In this document: piece by piece, positions 9,921-17,456 of the stretch
Layout of the letters: every line of letters starts with the position of its first letter
Numbering within the stretch: the stretch's first letter is position 1
From: RH-AL1 sp964247745
GTDB lineage: Bacteria; Pseudomonadota; Alphaproteobacteria; Rhizobiales; Beijerinckiaceae
Reading direction: 5' to 3'
NCBI GenBank assembly: GCA_964247745.1
Contig: CAXTVT010000008.1
Coordinates: 1 to 64,000 of the forward strand
Length of the DNA: 64,000 nucleotides
Notes under the pieces: generated by a model
Database searches by the model: none
What the model was told of the DNA's origin: nothing
What the model saw: the letters and a program-made list of their open reading frames with translations, nothing else
Made by a program: the position numbers and the translations under genes

Positions 9921-10310
9921 ATGGTCGTCGACGCTGTCGCTCCGAGCCATGCCCGGGTCCTGATTGTCGAAGACGAGCCCCTGCTGCGCATGTTCAACGC
10001 CGACATGCTCAGCGATGCCGGCTTCGAGGTGCTCGAGGCGGCCGACGCCTCCGAGGCGCTGCATCTGCTCGAGACCAACAGCGACATCAGCGTCGTCTTC
10101 ACCGATGTCGAGATGCCCGGCGCCCTCGACGGCTTCGCGCTGGCGCAGCGCATCGAGATGCGTTGGCCGGGAATCGGCGTGCTGGTCACCTCGGGCCGTT
10201 GCTACCCCAACCAGGTTTTCACGGCGGCGCAGCGCTCTTTCGTGGCCAAGCCGTTCCGCGTCGCCCAGGTGGTCGAGCTCATCGACGCCTTCGTGCAGTC
10301 GAGGCACTAA
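9921..10310 (+). CDS. Single-domain response regulator
   Basis: 129 aa consisting only of a CheY-like receiver domain. The acidic pocket is in LIVEDEP (residues 14-20), the phosphoacceptor is Asp62 in VFTDVEMPG, the conserved Thr/Ser position is in LVTSGR and the Lys is in FVAKPF. There is no output domain and no kinase nearby, so it probably acts by protein interaction or as a phosphate sink (inference). The subgroup resembles the stand-alone receivers common in Hyphomicrobiales. Confidence 0.92.
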   Translation: MVVDAVAPSHARVLIVEDEPLLRMFNADMLSDAGFEVLEAADASEALHLLETNSDISVVFTDVEMPGALDGFALAQRIEMRWPGIGVLVTSGRCYPNQVFTAAQRSFVAKPFRVAQVVELIDAFVQSRH

Positions 10311-10429
10311 GCTTCACCGGCCAGGATCAGTGCAAGAACCCGGATCGGAAGAAAGCGTACGCCGCTCCGGGCTGCTTCGCTTCGCTCGCAGAAATGGCTT
10401 CTTGGATCGAGCCGCATCCGTCAGCCCGC

Positions 10430-11638
10430 TCAGAGCAGCCGGGCGCCGTAGCGCAGGTCCGGCGTGGCCTCGAAATGACGGCGGTGCTCTGCCAGCGCGT
10501 AGCGATCGGTCATCCCGGCGAGGTAATCGCAGACCAGGCGCTCGCGCCGGCCGCTGTGATCGAACGGAATTGCCGCCCGCCCCGCCCACTCCTCGGGCAT
10601 CAGCCGCGGAGTCTCGCGAAACGTGAGAAAGAGGTCGCGCACCACGCCAGCCGCGCGCTCGCGGATCGCGACGAGGTCGCGATGGCGGTACATGTGCACC
10701 CAGAGGAACGCCTTGATCTCGAGTTCGCTCTCCTCGATCCGGCGTGAGAACGCGATGGTCGCACGCCCGGCGTCGCGCACCGCGTCGAGGCCGTCGAGTC
10801 CGGCGAGGCGCTCGGCGCTCTCGGTGATGACGTCCTCGACGAAGCGCGTGATGAGGCGGCGCGTCAGCTCGTGGACCGTACGGCTGTCATCGAGGCCCGG
10901 GTGGCGCTCGGCGATCTCCCGCATCAGCTCGGCCAGCAGCGGCACGGCGCAGCATTCGGACAGTGTGAAGAGGCCGGCACGCAAACCGTCGTCGAGGTCG
11001 TGGGCGTTGTAGGCGATATCGTCGGCGAGCGCCGCCGCCTGCGATTCCGCCGCTGCGTGGCGATCGAGACCGAGCGGACGCGCGGCGTCGACCTCGCGGA
11101 AGATGCCGGGAAGACCGCGGGCGGCGAAGGCCGGAACCGGCGTGCCGTCGCGACCGAGCAGCGGACCGTTGTGCTTGGCAAGCCCCTCCAGCGTCTCAAA
11201 GCTGAGGTTGAGGCCATCGAAGGAGGCGTAGCGGCGTTCCAGCTTGGTGACGATGCGCAGCGTCTGGGCGTTGTGGTCGAAGCCGCCGCAGCCGGCCATC
11301 AGCGCGTCGAGCACCTCTTCGCCGGTATGGCCGAACGGCGTATGGCCGAGATCGTGCGCCAGCGCGATGGCTTCGGCGAGATCCTCGTCGAGCCGCAACG
11401 AGCGCGCGATGGCGCGGGCGAGCTGCCCGACCTCGATCGAATGCGTCAGGCGGGTCCGAAAATGGTCGCCCTCGTGCGGCACGAAGACCTGGGTCTTGTG
11501 CGCCAAACGGCGGAAGGCGGTGGAATGGATGATGCGATCGCGGTCGCGCTGGAACTCCGAGCGCGTGCGGGACGGTGGCTCGGCATGGAGTCGCCCGAGG
11601 CTGCGCTGCGGATCGGCGGCGTAGCGGGCTCTGTCCAT
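10430..11638 (-). CDS. dgt: dGTPase-like deoxynucleotide triphosphohydrolase
   Basis: HD-domain enzyme of the dGTPase type-2 subfamily, hydrolysing dNTP to deoxynucleoside and triphosphate. The chosen start ATG at 11638 (MDRARYAADPQRSLGR, 402 aa) has GAGGAG just upstream. An in-frame ATG at 11686 would add 16 residues without a ribosome site. Key motifs are the metal ligand in RLTHSIEV, then LAHDLGHTPFGHTGE, and the later ADDIAYNAHDLDD. The N-terminal EPPSRTRSEFQRDRDRIIHS is typical of this family. It is transcribed leftward, alone. Confidence 0.93.
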   Translation of the reverse strand: MDRARYAADPQRSLGRLHAEPPSRTRSEFQRDRDRIIHSTAFRRLAHKTQVFVPHEGDHFRTRLTHSIEVGQLARAIARSLRLDEDLAEAIALAHDLGHTPFGHTGEEVLDALMAGCGGFDHNAQTLRIVTKLERRYASFDGLNLSFETLEGLAKHNGPLLGRDGTPVPAFAARGLPGIFREVDAARPLGLDRHAAAESQAAALADDIAYNAHDLDDGLRAGLFTLSECCAVPLLAELMREIAERHPGLDDSRTVHELTRRLITRFVEDVITESAERLAGLDGLDAVRDAGRATIAFSRRIEESELEIKAFLWVHMYRHRDLVAIRERAAGVVRDLFLTFRETPRLMPEEWAGRAAIPFDHSGRRERLVCDYLAGMTDRYALAEHRRHFEATPDLRYGARLL

Positions 11639-11726
11639 GCGCTCCTCGCGGCGCGGCTGCCGAATCCCTCGAGCGCCCTGCCCCATCGCCGTAGCACGCG
11701 CCAGCGAACGGGCGAAACGACGCCGA

Positions 11727-12194
11727 TCAGGCGCGCCGCGCCTCCAGCTCGTCGGCGCGATAGGACCGGCCGAGGCTGTCCAGCACGGCGTTGATCATGC
11801 CGCTCTCGTCGCGTCCGAAGAAGGCGCCGGCGACATCGACGTATTCCTTGATGACCACCTTGGCCGGAACGTCGCGCCGTTTTTTCAGCTCGTAGGCGCC
11901 GGCACGAAGAATCGCACGCATGACGCTGTCGATCCGCGCCAACGGCCAGGACGACACCAGAGCGTCGTTGACCGCATTGTCGAGCGCCGTCTGATCGCCG
12001 AGCACGCCCTTCACGATGTCGCGAAAGAAGGCGAGCTCCGCCGGGTTGTAGCGTTCACCCTCGATCTCACCGCCGATCCAGTGCGATTCGAATTCCGCGA
12101 TGATGTCGGGCAGCGACTTGCCGGTGACATCCATCTGGTAGAGGGCCTGGACCGCGGCGAGGCGGGCGGCGGAACGCGCGACACCGGCCGACAT
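11727..12194 (-). CDS. nusB: Transcription antitermination factor NusB
   Basis: 155 aa, all-alpha RNA-binding protein that, with NusE (S10), binds boxA and supports rRNA antitermination. The typical RSAARLAAVQALYQMD start and the C-terminal VVIKEYVDVAGAFFGRDE...INAVLD region are present. The start overlaps the ribH stop by one base (TGATG), which indicates translational coupling. The gene ends the ribosome/riboflavin cluster. Confidence 0.96.
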   Translation of the reverse strand: MSAGVARSAARLAAVQALYQMDVTGKSLPDIIAEFESHWIGGEIEGERYNPAELAFFRDIVKGVLGDQTALDNAVNDALVSSWPLARIDSVMRAILRAGAYELKKRRDVPAKVVIKEYVDVAGAFFGRDESGMINAVLDSLGRSYRADELEARRA

Positions 12195-12667
12195 CAGGCG
12201 GCGTCCCTGTGTTGCTTGATCCGCCAGAGCGCGAGCGCGGCGCGGGCGGCATCGCCGCCCTTGTCGCCGCGGCCGGGATCGGCGCGTTCGAACGCCTGCG
12301 CCTCGGTCTCGACCGTGAGGATCCCGTTACCCAGCGCGAGGCGCCAGTCCACGGCGAACTGGGTGAGCGCCCGAGCGCTCTCGTTGCAGACAATCTCGAA
12401 ATGATAGGTGTCGCCGCGGATCACGCACCCGAGCGCCACCGCGCCGGCAAAGCCGCCATCCTCGACAAGCATCGCCATGGCCGGCGCGATCTCGAGCGCC
12501 CCAGGTACGGTCACGATCTCGATCTCGGCACCGGCGGCGGCGAGCGCCTGTTTCGCTCCCGCCAGCAGGAGCGTGCCGATGTCATCGTAGAATCTCGCCT
12601 CGACGACGAGAAAGCGCGCGCCATCGGCATGGACAGGCGGCATGGCGGATCGGCGCGGCTCGGCCAT
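12194..12667 (-). CDS. ribH: 6,7-dimethyl-8-ribityllumazine synthase
   Basis: 157 aa. Condenses the ribityl-aminouracil intermediate with dihydroxybutanone phosphate, the penultimate step of riboflavin synthesis. The start ATG at 12667 (MAEPRRSAMPPV) fits the family. Motifs are VVEARFYDDI, TVPGALEIAPA, the catalytic region GCVIRGDTYHFEIVCNES and GNGILTVET. The usual GRRKN-like tail is replaced by ALWRIKQHRDAA. It is separated from ribE by about 1.1 kb holding three small genes, whereas in most relatives the two are adjacent. Confidence 0.95.
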   Translation of the reverse strand: MAEPRRSAMPPVHADGARFLVVEARFYDDIGTLLLAGAKQALAAAGAEIEIVTVPGALEIAPAMAMLVEDGGFAGAVALGCVIRGDTYHFEIVCNESARALTQFAVDWRLALGNGILTVETEAQAFERADPGRGDKGGDAARAALALWRIKQHRDAA

Positions 12668-12777
12668 CGGTCTCGCAGTGGTATGAAGGAGGACGCCTGG
12701 GTAGCAAGCGCCCCGCGCCAGGGCAAGGCGATGACGGGCGATCGAAGCGCCGGCCGATGTCGACCGTGGTGAACGAT

Positions 12778-13041
12778 CTACTCGAGATCGCGGGCGGTGA
12801 TCATGACGTGGCCGTTCCGCGCGATCTCGCCGCGATCGTATTTCGCGCTGGCCGCCGCCTCGATCGCGGTGCGCCGCTCGGCGAGCCCTTGGGCTGGCTC
12901 GGCGGCCCCCGGCTCGAACGCATGCAGCGCCTCGTGCGACACGATCACCGGCACCTCGCGTTCCCCGTCTCGCATGGTCAGAGCGAATCCTGCGGACATG
13001 CCGCGCTCGATCGGCTGGTCGGTGGTGGCGGTCAACGGCAT
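12778..13041 (-). CDS. Small protein resembling DUF1488
   Basis: 87 aa with no signal peptide, cysteines or membrane segment. The start ATG at 13041 (MPLTATTDQPIERGMS) has GGGAG about 7 nt upstream. The stretch GFALTMRDGEREVPVIVSHEALHAF recalls DUF1488 proteins, whose function is unknown. The C-terminal half is Ala-rich and ends in HVMITARDLE. It lies between ribH and the four-cysteine gene on the same strand. The family assignment is tentative; that it is a real gene is fairly likely. Confidence 0.6.
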   Translation of the reverse strand: MPLTATTDQPIERGMSAGFALTMRDGEREVPVIVSHEALHAFEPGAAEPAQGLAERRTAIEAAASAKYDRGEIARNGHVMITARDLE

Positions 13042-13144
13042 TGTGGTCTCCCCGACGCATCGGAGCAAATCCCTCGCCAGAGCGACCCGGCGCGAAAAAC
13101 CCGGCGCGAGGCCGGGCTTCCCTTCCAACGAATGCGGAATGACC

Positions 13145-13351
13145 TCAGGCGGCGTGCTGAGCCGCGGCGGCCTCGGCGGCGTAATGGCCGCACCAGTCCT
13201 TCTCGCCGACGACCGGCCACAGGCCGTGCGCGTCGGGGGCGGGCTGCGTGATTGGCGGGTTGAAGCGGCAAAGGCCTTCACCATCCGCCTGCTTGCCCGA
13301 ATTCGTCTGGTGCTCGTCGTAATACGTGCAGCTTTCGCAATGCGACGCCAT
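13145..13351 (-). CDS. Small four-cysteine protein (CxxC-x19-C-x25-C module)
   Basis: 68 aa with a strong GAGGAG Shine-Dalgarno. Cysteines are C5, C8, C28 and C54, in contexts CESC, GLCRFNPP and WPVVGEKDWCGHY. This spacing suggests a bound metal or a small Fe-S cluster (inference). Small proteins with CxxC...GxCRxxPP...WPxV...DWCG patterns are widespread and mostly uncharacterised. The same module occurs twice in the protein at 45345-45734. Its promoter region, shared with the divergent gene at 13535, carries three GAA-N3-TTC sites. Confidence 0.75.
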   Translation of the reverse strand: MASHCESCTYYDEHQTNSGKQADGEGLCRFNPPITQPAPDAHGLWPVVGEKDWCGHYAAEAAAAQHAA

Positions 13352-13391
13352 GGGTCTCTCCTCTTCCGCCGACGATCGGGTCGACCGGCTA

Positions 13392-13446
13392 TGGAATAGT
13401 TCTAATTTTGAATCGTTCCAAAGTCAAGCGAATTAGAATGCTTCCA
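13392..13446. promoter_or_regulatory. Three GAA-N3-TTC sites in the divergent promoter
   Basis: The sites are TGGAA-TAG-TTCTA at 13392-13404, TTGAA-TCG-TTCCA at 13408-13420 and TAGAA-TGC-TTCCA at 13434-13446. All share TNGAA-TNN-TTCNA with the perfect palindrome before the suf operon. A further 6+3+6 palindrome CTTCCA-GTT-TGGAAG overlaps the third. The 180-bp spacer is also more AT-rich than its surroundings. Iron-type (Irr/Fur-like) control of the flanking small genes is inferred. Confidence 0.5.
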
Positions 13447-13534
13447 GTTTGGAAGTTGCCAGCCCTGCGGCCATCGGCGCCGCAACCCGCCTCCACGACG
13501 AGAGCTTGCCGCGGCGAGACCAGAGGAGATTGCG

Positions 13535-13741
13535 ATGAAGCTCGGCGACTTTCGAAAGCAGACCAAGGACCTTCCCGACGGCGTGACGATCTCGATCGCC
13601 GAGGTCGATCAAGCTGCGGCGATGAACGTGACCAGCGTCGACATCGTCGACGGTGCGACCATCAAGGACAAGAAGGCCGAAGGTCAGGAGGCCATCGATC
13701 TCGATGGCGGCAAGCAACAGGCGATCGTCCTGCGCTACTGA
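13535..13741 (+). CDS. Conserved-looking small hypothetical protein
   Basis: 68 aa with AGGAG about 7 nt before the ATG. It is acidic and soluble, without cysteines, signal or helix motif: MKLGDFRKQTKDLPDG, then VDIVDGATIKDKKAEGQEAIDLDGG, ending in IVLRY. No family is recognised. It is divergent from the four-cysteine gene and ends overlapping the ribE stop by 7 nt on the opposite strand. Confidence 0.65.
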   Translation: MKLGDFRKQTKDLPDGVTISIAEVDQAAAMNVTSVDIVDGATIKDKKAEGQEAIDLDGGKQQAIVLRY

Positions 13742-14352
13742 GCGGTTGGCGTCGCCGTCTCGCCGAGGCGCGCCGCGTAACGCGCCATCAGGTCGACCTC
13801 TAGGTTGAGGCGATCACCAGCACGGCGCTCCCCCCACGTGGTCACGCTGAGCGTGTGGGGAATCAGCAAGATCGTGAAGGTGTCGGCCGCGACGCCGTTC
13901 ACGGTTAAAGATGTGCCGTCGAGGCAGACCGAGCCCTTCTCCGCGATGAACCGGAGCAGATGAGAAGGGGCGCGCAGCACGAAGCGGCTCATGCCGTCGA
14001 ACGCATCGATCGAGACGATCTCGGCGAGACCATCGATGTGGCCGGTGACGATGTGCCCCCCGAGTTCGTCGCCGACGCGGAGCGACCGTTCCAGGTTGAG
14101 GCGCATGCCCTCGCGCCAGGAGGATGCGCTGGTGCGCGCCAGCGTCTCCGCGCCCACGTCGACGGCGAAGATCGATCCTTCGGGGCAGGCGTCGATCCCG
14201 ACCAATGTCAGGCAGGGACCGCCGCAGGCGATCGAGGCGCCGAGCGCGAGGTCCGCCGCGGGATAATGGCTGCGAATGCGGATTTGTCGCAGCGTATCAC
14301 CCGCCGCGACATGCTCGATGGTCCCGACGTCGGTTACGAGACCGGTGAACAT
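13735..14352 (-). CDS. ribE: Riboflavin synthase, alpha subunit
   Basis: 205 aa. Dismutates two lumazines to riboflavin and the ribityl-aminouracil product. Two tandem lumazine-binding barrels are visible: MFTGLVTDVGTIE with GASIACGGPCLTLV in the first, and GGHIVTGHIDG with GSVCLDGTSLTVNGV in the second. In the first barrel GGPCLT stands where many homologues have a GxCLT motif. It overlaps the end of ribD by 19 nt, so the two are co-transcribed. Confidence 0.96.
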   Translation of the reverse strand: MFTGLVTDVGTIEHVAAGDTLRQIRIRSHYPAADLALGASIACGGPCLTLVGIDACPEGSIFAVDVGAETLARTSASSWREGMRLNLERSLRVGDELGGHIVTGHIDGLAEIVSIDAFDGMSRFVLRAPSHLLRFIAEKGSVCLDGTSLTVNGVAADTFTILLIPHTLSVTTWGERRAGDRLNLEVDLMARYAARLGETATPTAQ

Positions 14353-15494
14353 CGGACCTCCCGGGAGAAATGGCGCAGGCGGTCCGCGCCGACCGCCCGT
14401 TCCTCGCCCATCGTGAAGTCGCGGTCGAGGACGGCGCGCGTCTCCGGCGCCAGGCCGGGCACGCCGTCGCCGCCACCGAACGGTCGCGGCGCCGTGAACA
14501 ACAGCACTTCGTCGACGAGCCCGTTCGCCAGCAGCTGCTCCGCGACGCGCGGACCACCCTCGCTGAGTATGCGGGTGAGGCCGCGCGCGCCGAGTGCGGC
14601 GAGCATGGCGGCGAGATCGAGCCGCCCGTCGGGTCCGGCGGGAGCGCGCAGGATCTCGGTTCCGGAGAGCGTGGCGGGCACCGCCGCATCCTCGCGGGCC
14701 ACCAGGAGCACCGGCGCTTCCGTCGCAGTCAGCATCAGGCGAGAGCGTGGGGACAAGGCGAGGTCGCCGTCCAGCACGATTCGGACTGGCCTGGCGGACA
14801 CGCCGGGCAGGCGCACCGTCATCAGGGGATCGTCGGCACCCACCGTGCCGCTGCCGACCATGATGGCGTCGTGCATCGCGCGCAGCACGTGCACCATGCC
14901 GTTGGCGGCGGCGCCGGTGATGGCGAGCCGCGGATCATGGGGGCCGCCGGCGACGAAGCCGTCGGCGGTTTCGGCGAGCTTCAGCGTCACCATTGGGCGG
15001 CCGGTGGTCATGCGGAGGATATGGCCGCGGTGGTCGCGCCGCGCCTGCAGCGCCCCGATTCCGCCATCGACGACGAGCCCGTGTGCCCGGCAGTAGGCGG
15101 CGCCCTGCCCGGCAACGAGCGGGTTGGGATCCTCGATGGCATAGACCAGCCGCGCGACGCCTGCGGAGACGACCGCGTCGCAGCACGGCGGCGTCCCGCC
15201 CTGGTGGCTGCACGGCTCGAGCGTGACGTAGAGCGTGGCGCCGCGCGCGGCTTCGCCGGCCTGAGCCAGCGCGATGATCTCGCCATGCGGCCGGCCGCCG
15301 TCACCGGTGCAGCCTCGGCCCACCACGATGCCGTCGCGCACAAGGAGCGCGCCGACGCTCGGATTAGGCGCGGTCCGGCCGAGGCCGCGGCGACCCAGCG
15401 CGAGCGCCGCCGCCATGAAACGCGCATCGGTAATAAAACGCGCATCGGCCTCACCCGATGGGCCGATGACACCATGGACAGTGTTACCGCTCAA
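14334..15494 (-). CDS. ribD: Bifunctional diaminohydroxyphosphoribosylaminopyrimidine deaminase / 5-amino-6-(5-phosphoribosylamino)uracil reductase
   Basis: 386 aa, two-domain RibD catalysing the second and third steps of riboflavin synthesis. The N-terminal deaminase zinc site is GRPHGEIIAL (His ligand and catalytic Glu) plus EPCSHQGGTPPCC. The usual HAE is HGE here. The C-terminal NADPH-dependent reductase domain starts about residue 170 (RPMVTLKLAETADGFVA) and has ILSEGGPRVAEQLL. The start overlaps the nrdR stop by 4 nt. Confidence 0.96.
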   Translation of the reverse strand: MSGNTVHGVIGPSGEADARFITDARFMAAALALGRRGLGRTAPNPSVGALLVRDGIVVGRGCTGDGGRPHGEIIALAQAGEAARGATLYVTLEPCSHQGGTPPCCDAVVSAGVARLVYAIEDPNPLVAGQGAAYCRAHGLVVDGGIGALQARRDHRGHILRMTTGRPMVTLKLAETADGFVAGGPHDPRLAITGAAANGMVHVLRAMHDAIMVGSGTVGADDPLMTVRLPGVSARPVRIVLDGDLALSPRSRLMLTATEAPVLLVAREDAAVPATLSGTEILRAPAGPDGRLDLAAMLAALGARGLTRILSEGGPRVAEQLLANGLVDEVLLFTAPRPFGGGDGVPGLAPETRAVLDRDFTMGEERAVGADRLRHFSREVRCSPVS

Positions 15495-15994
15495 GCCCGG
15501 CTCGGCACGGTCTTAGGGCCGCCGCGCGCGGGTTCATCCTCGGGTTGGCTGGCAAGCTCGTCGATCAGCGTGTTGAAATCGCGAGCTTCCCTGAAGTTGC
15601 GATAGACCGAGGCGAAGCGCACGTAGGCCACGCCGTCGAGTGCGCGTAGCCCTTCCATCACGAGCTCGCCGATGCGGTCGGACGCGATCTCGCTGTCGCC
15701 CTGGCTTTCCAACTGACGCACGATGCCGTTGACCATGCGCTCGACGCGCTCGCCCTCCACGGGGCGCTTGCGCAACGCGACCTCGAGCGAGCGCATCAGC
15801 TTATCCCTGTCGAAAGGGACGCGGCGGCCGGACTTCTTCAGCACGACGAGTTCGCGCAATTGCACGCGCTCGAAGGTCGTGAAACGGCCGCCGCAATCGG
15901 GACAGATGCGCCGCCGGCGGATGGACGAGGAATCCTCCGTCGGCCGCGAGTCCTTCACCTGGGTCTCGAGGCTGCCGCAGTAAGGACAGCGCAC
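15491..15994 (-). CDS. nrdR: Transcriptional repressor NrdR
   Basis: 167 aa ATP/dATP-sensing repressor of ribonucleotide reductase genes. The N-terminal zinc ribbon MRCPYCG...RRRICPDCGGRFTTFER has ligands C3, C6, C31 and C34. The following ATP-cone starts at about residue 46 (LVVLKKSGRRVPFDRDKL). It is about 10 nt downstream of glyA and overlaps ribD, so it belongs to the glyA-nrdR-ribD-ribE unit. Confidence 0.97.
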   Translation of the reverse strand: MRCPYCGSLETQVKDSRPTEDSSSIRRRRICPDCGGRFTTFERVQLRELVVLKKSGRRVPFDRDKLMRSLEVALRKRPVEGERVERMVNGIVRQLESQGDSEIASDRIGELVMEGLRALDGVAYVRFASVYRNFREARDFNTLIDELASQPEDEPARGGPKTVPSRA

Positions 15995-16004
15995 GCGACG
16001 CGGC

Positions 16005-17303
16005 TCAGTAGATCGGGAAGCGTTTTGTCAGTGCCGCGACCTGACTGCGCACCTTCTCCTCGACAGCGGCATTGCCTTCCTCGCCGTTGGCCTTGAGCCC
16101 GTCGAGACAGGTGGCGATCAGCTCGCCGATCTCCTGGAACTCGGCGTGGCCGAAGCCGCGCGAGGTGGCCGCCGGCGATCCCAGGCGAATGCCGGAGGTC
16201 ACCATCGGCGACGCCTCGTCGAACGGAACGCCGTTCTTGTTGCAGGTGATGTGGGCGCGGCCCAGCGACTGCTCGGCGGCCTTGCCGGTGATGCCTTTGT
16301 CGCGAAGGTCGACCAGCATCAGGTGGTTTTCGGTACCGCCCGTGGTGATCTTGTAGCCCTTGCTCTCCAGCGTCTCGGCCAGCGTCGCGGCATTGTCGAT
16401 GACCTGCTGGATATAGGTCTTGAACTCGGGCTTCAGCGCCTCGCCGAAGGCGACGCCCTTGGCGGCGATGACGTGCATCAGCGGGCCGCCCTGGATGCCG
16501 GGGAAGATCGCCGAGTTGAACTTCTTGGCGAGGTCGGCATCGTTCGTCAGGATCATGCCGCCGCGCGGGCCGCGCAGCGTCTTGTGCGTGGTGGTGGTGG
16601 CGACGTGGGCGTGCGGGAACGGCGAGGGATGCATGCCGGCGGCGACGAGACCGGCGAAATGCGCCATGTCGACCATGAAATAGGCCCCGATCGAATCGGC
16701 GATCTCGCGGAAGCGCTTGAAGTCCCAGTGCCGCGGGTAGGCCGAACCGCCAGCGATGATCAGCTTTGGCTTGTGCTCCTCGGCGAGCCTCTGCACCGCG
16801 TCCATGTCGATGCGGTAGTCGTCCTTGCGGACGCCGTAGGACACCGGCTTGAACCATTTGCCGGAGACGTTGACCTTGGAGCCGTGGGTCAGGTGGCCGC
16901 CCGCCGCGAGGTCGAGGCCCATGAACACGTCGCCGGGCTGCAGCAGCGCCAGGAACACGCCCTGATTGGCCTGGCTGCCGGAGTTCGGCTGCACGTTGGC
17001 GAAGCCGACGCCGAACAGCTCGGTGGCCCGCTCGATGGCGAGTTTCTCGGCGATGTCGACGTACTGGCAGCCGCCGTAATAGCGACGCCCGGGATAACCC
17101 TCGGCGTACTTGTTGGTGAGGACCGAGCCCTGGGCCTCCATGACCGCCTTGGACACGATGTTCTCGGAGGCGATCAGCTCGATCTCGTCGCGCTGCCGGC
17201 CGAGTTCCTGGTCGATGGCCTTGGCCATGGCCGGGTCGACGGACTGGAGATCGGCGTTGAAAAAGGTCGTCGAGTCGCGCCAGCCGGCGTCGGACTTGGT
17301 CAT
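16005..17303 (-). CDS. glyA: Serine hydroxymethyltransferase
   Basis: 432 aa PLP enzyme interconverting serine and glycine with transfer of the one-carbon unit to tetrahydrofolate. The PLP lysine lies near residue 241 in TTTTHKTLRGPRGG. ELIASENIVSKAV and YAEGYPGRRYYGGC are further signatures. It is the first gene of the leftward glyA-nrdR-rib cluster. No glycine or other riboswitch fold is recognised in its 150-nt leader. Confidence 0.98.
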   Translation of the reverse strand: MTKSDAGWRDSTTFFNADLQSVDPAMAKAIDQELGRQRDEIELIASENIVSKAVMEAQGSVLTNKYAEGYPGRRYYGGCQYVDIAEKLAIERATELFGVGFANVQPNSGSQANQGVFLALLQPGDVFMGLDLAAGGHLTHGSKVNVSGKWFKPVSYGVRKDDYRIDMDAVQRLAEEHKPKLIIAGGSAYPRHWDFKRFREIADSIGAYFMVDMAHFAGLVAAGMHPSPFPHAHVATTTTHKTLRGPRGGMILTNDADLAKKFNSAIFPGIQGGPLMHVIAAKGVAFGEALKPEFKTYIQQVIDNAATLAETLESKGYKITTGGTENHLMLVDLRDKGITGKAAEQSLGRAHITCNKNGVPFDEASPMVTSGIRLGSPAATSRGFGHAEFQEIGELIATCLDGLKANGEEGNAAVEEKVRSQVAALTKRFPIY

Positions 17304-17429
17304 GAGAGCCCCTTGGGAATGAAGCCGCTTTTCGCGACCGGATTCTTGTATATTCCGAAGGATGAGCTTCTAGCACGGGGTCGAAGGAGCGGCATAGTCG
17401 CCGCCCGTTAGATTAATTTGTATACGGGC

Positions 17430-17447
17430 TCAAGGATTTTGAGCGGG
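17430..17447 (-). terminator. Short stem-loop after the L,D-transpeptidase gene
   Basis: Read on the minus strand, GCTCAA-AATCC-TTGAGC forms a 6-bp stem 10 nt after the transpeptidase stop and about 130 nt before glyA. The stem is short and no U-run follows. It could equally be part of the glyA promoter region. Confidence 0.3.
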
Positions 17448-17456
17448 CGCCGCGGC

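Noticed and set aside
12668..17303. FMN riboswitch upstream of riboflavin genes, or a glycine riboswitch before glyA
   Set aside because: No conserved RFN or glycine-aptamer sequence blocks could be found in the spacers before ribE, ribD, ribH or glyA.
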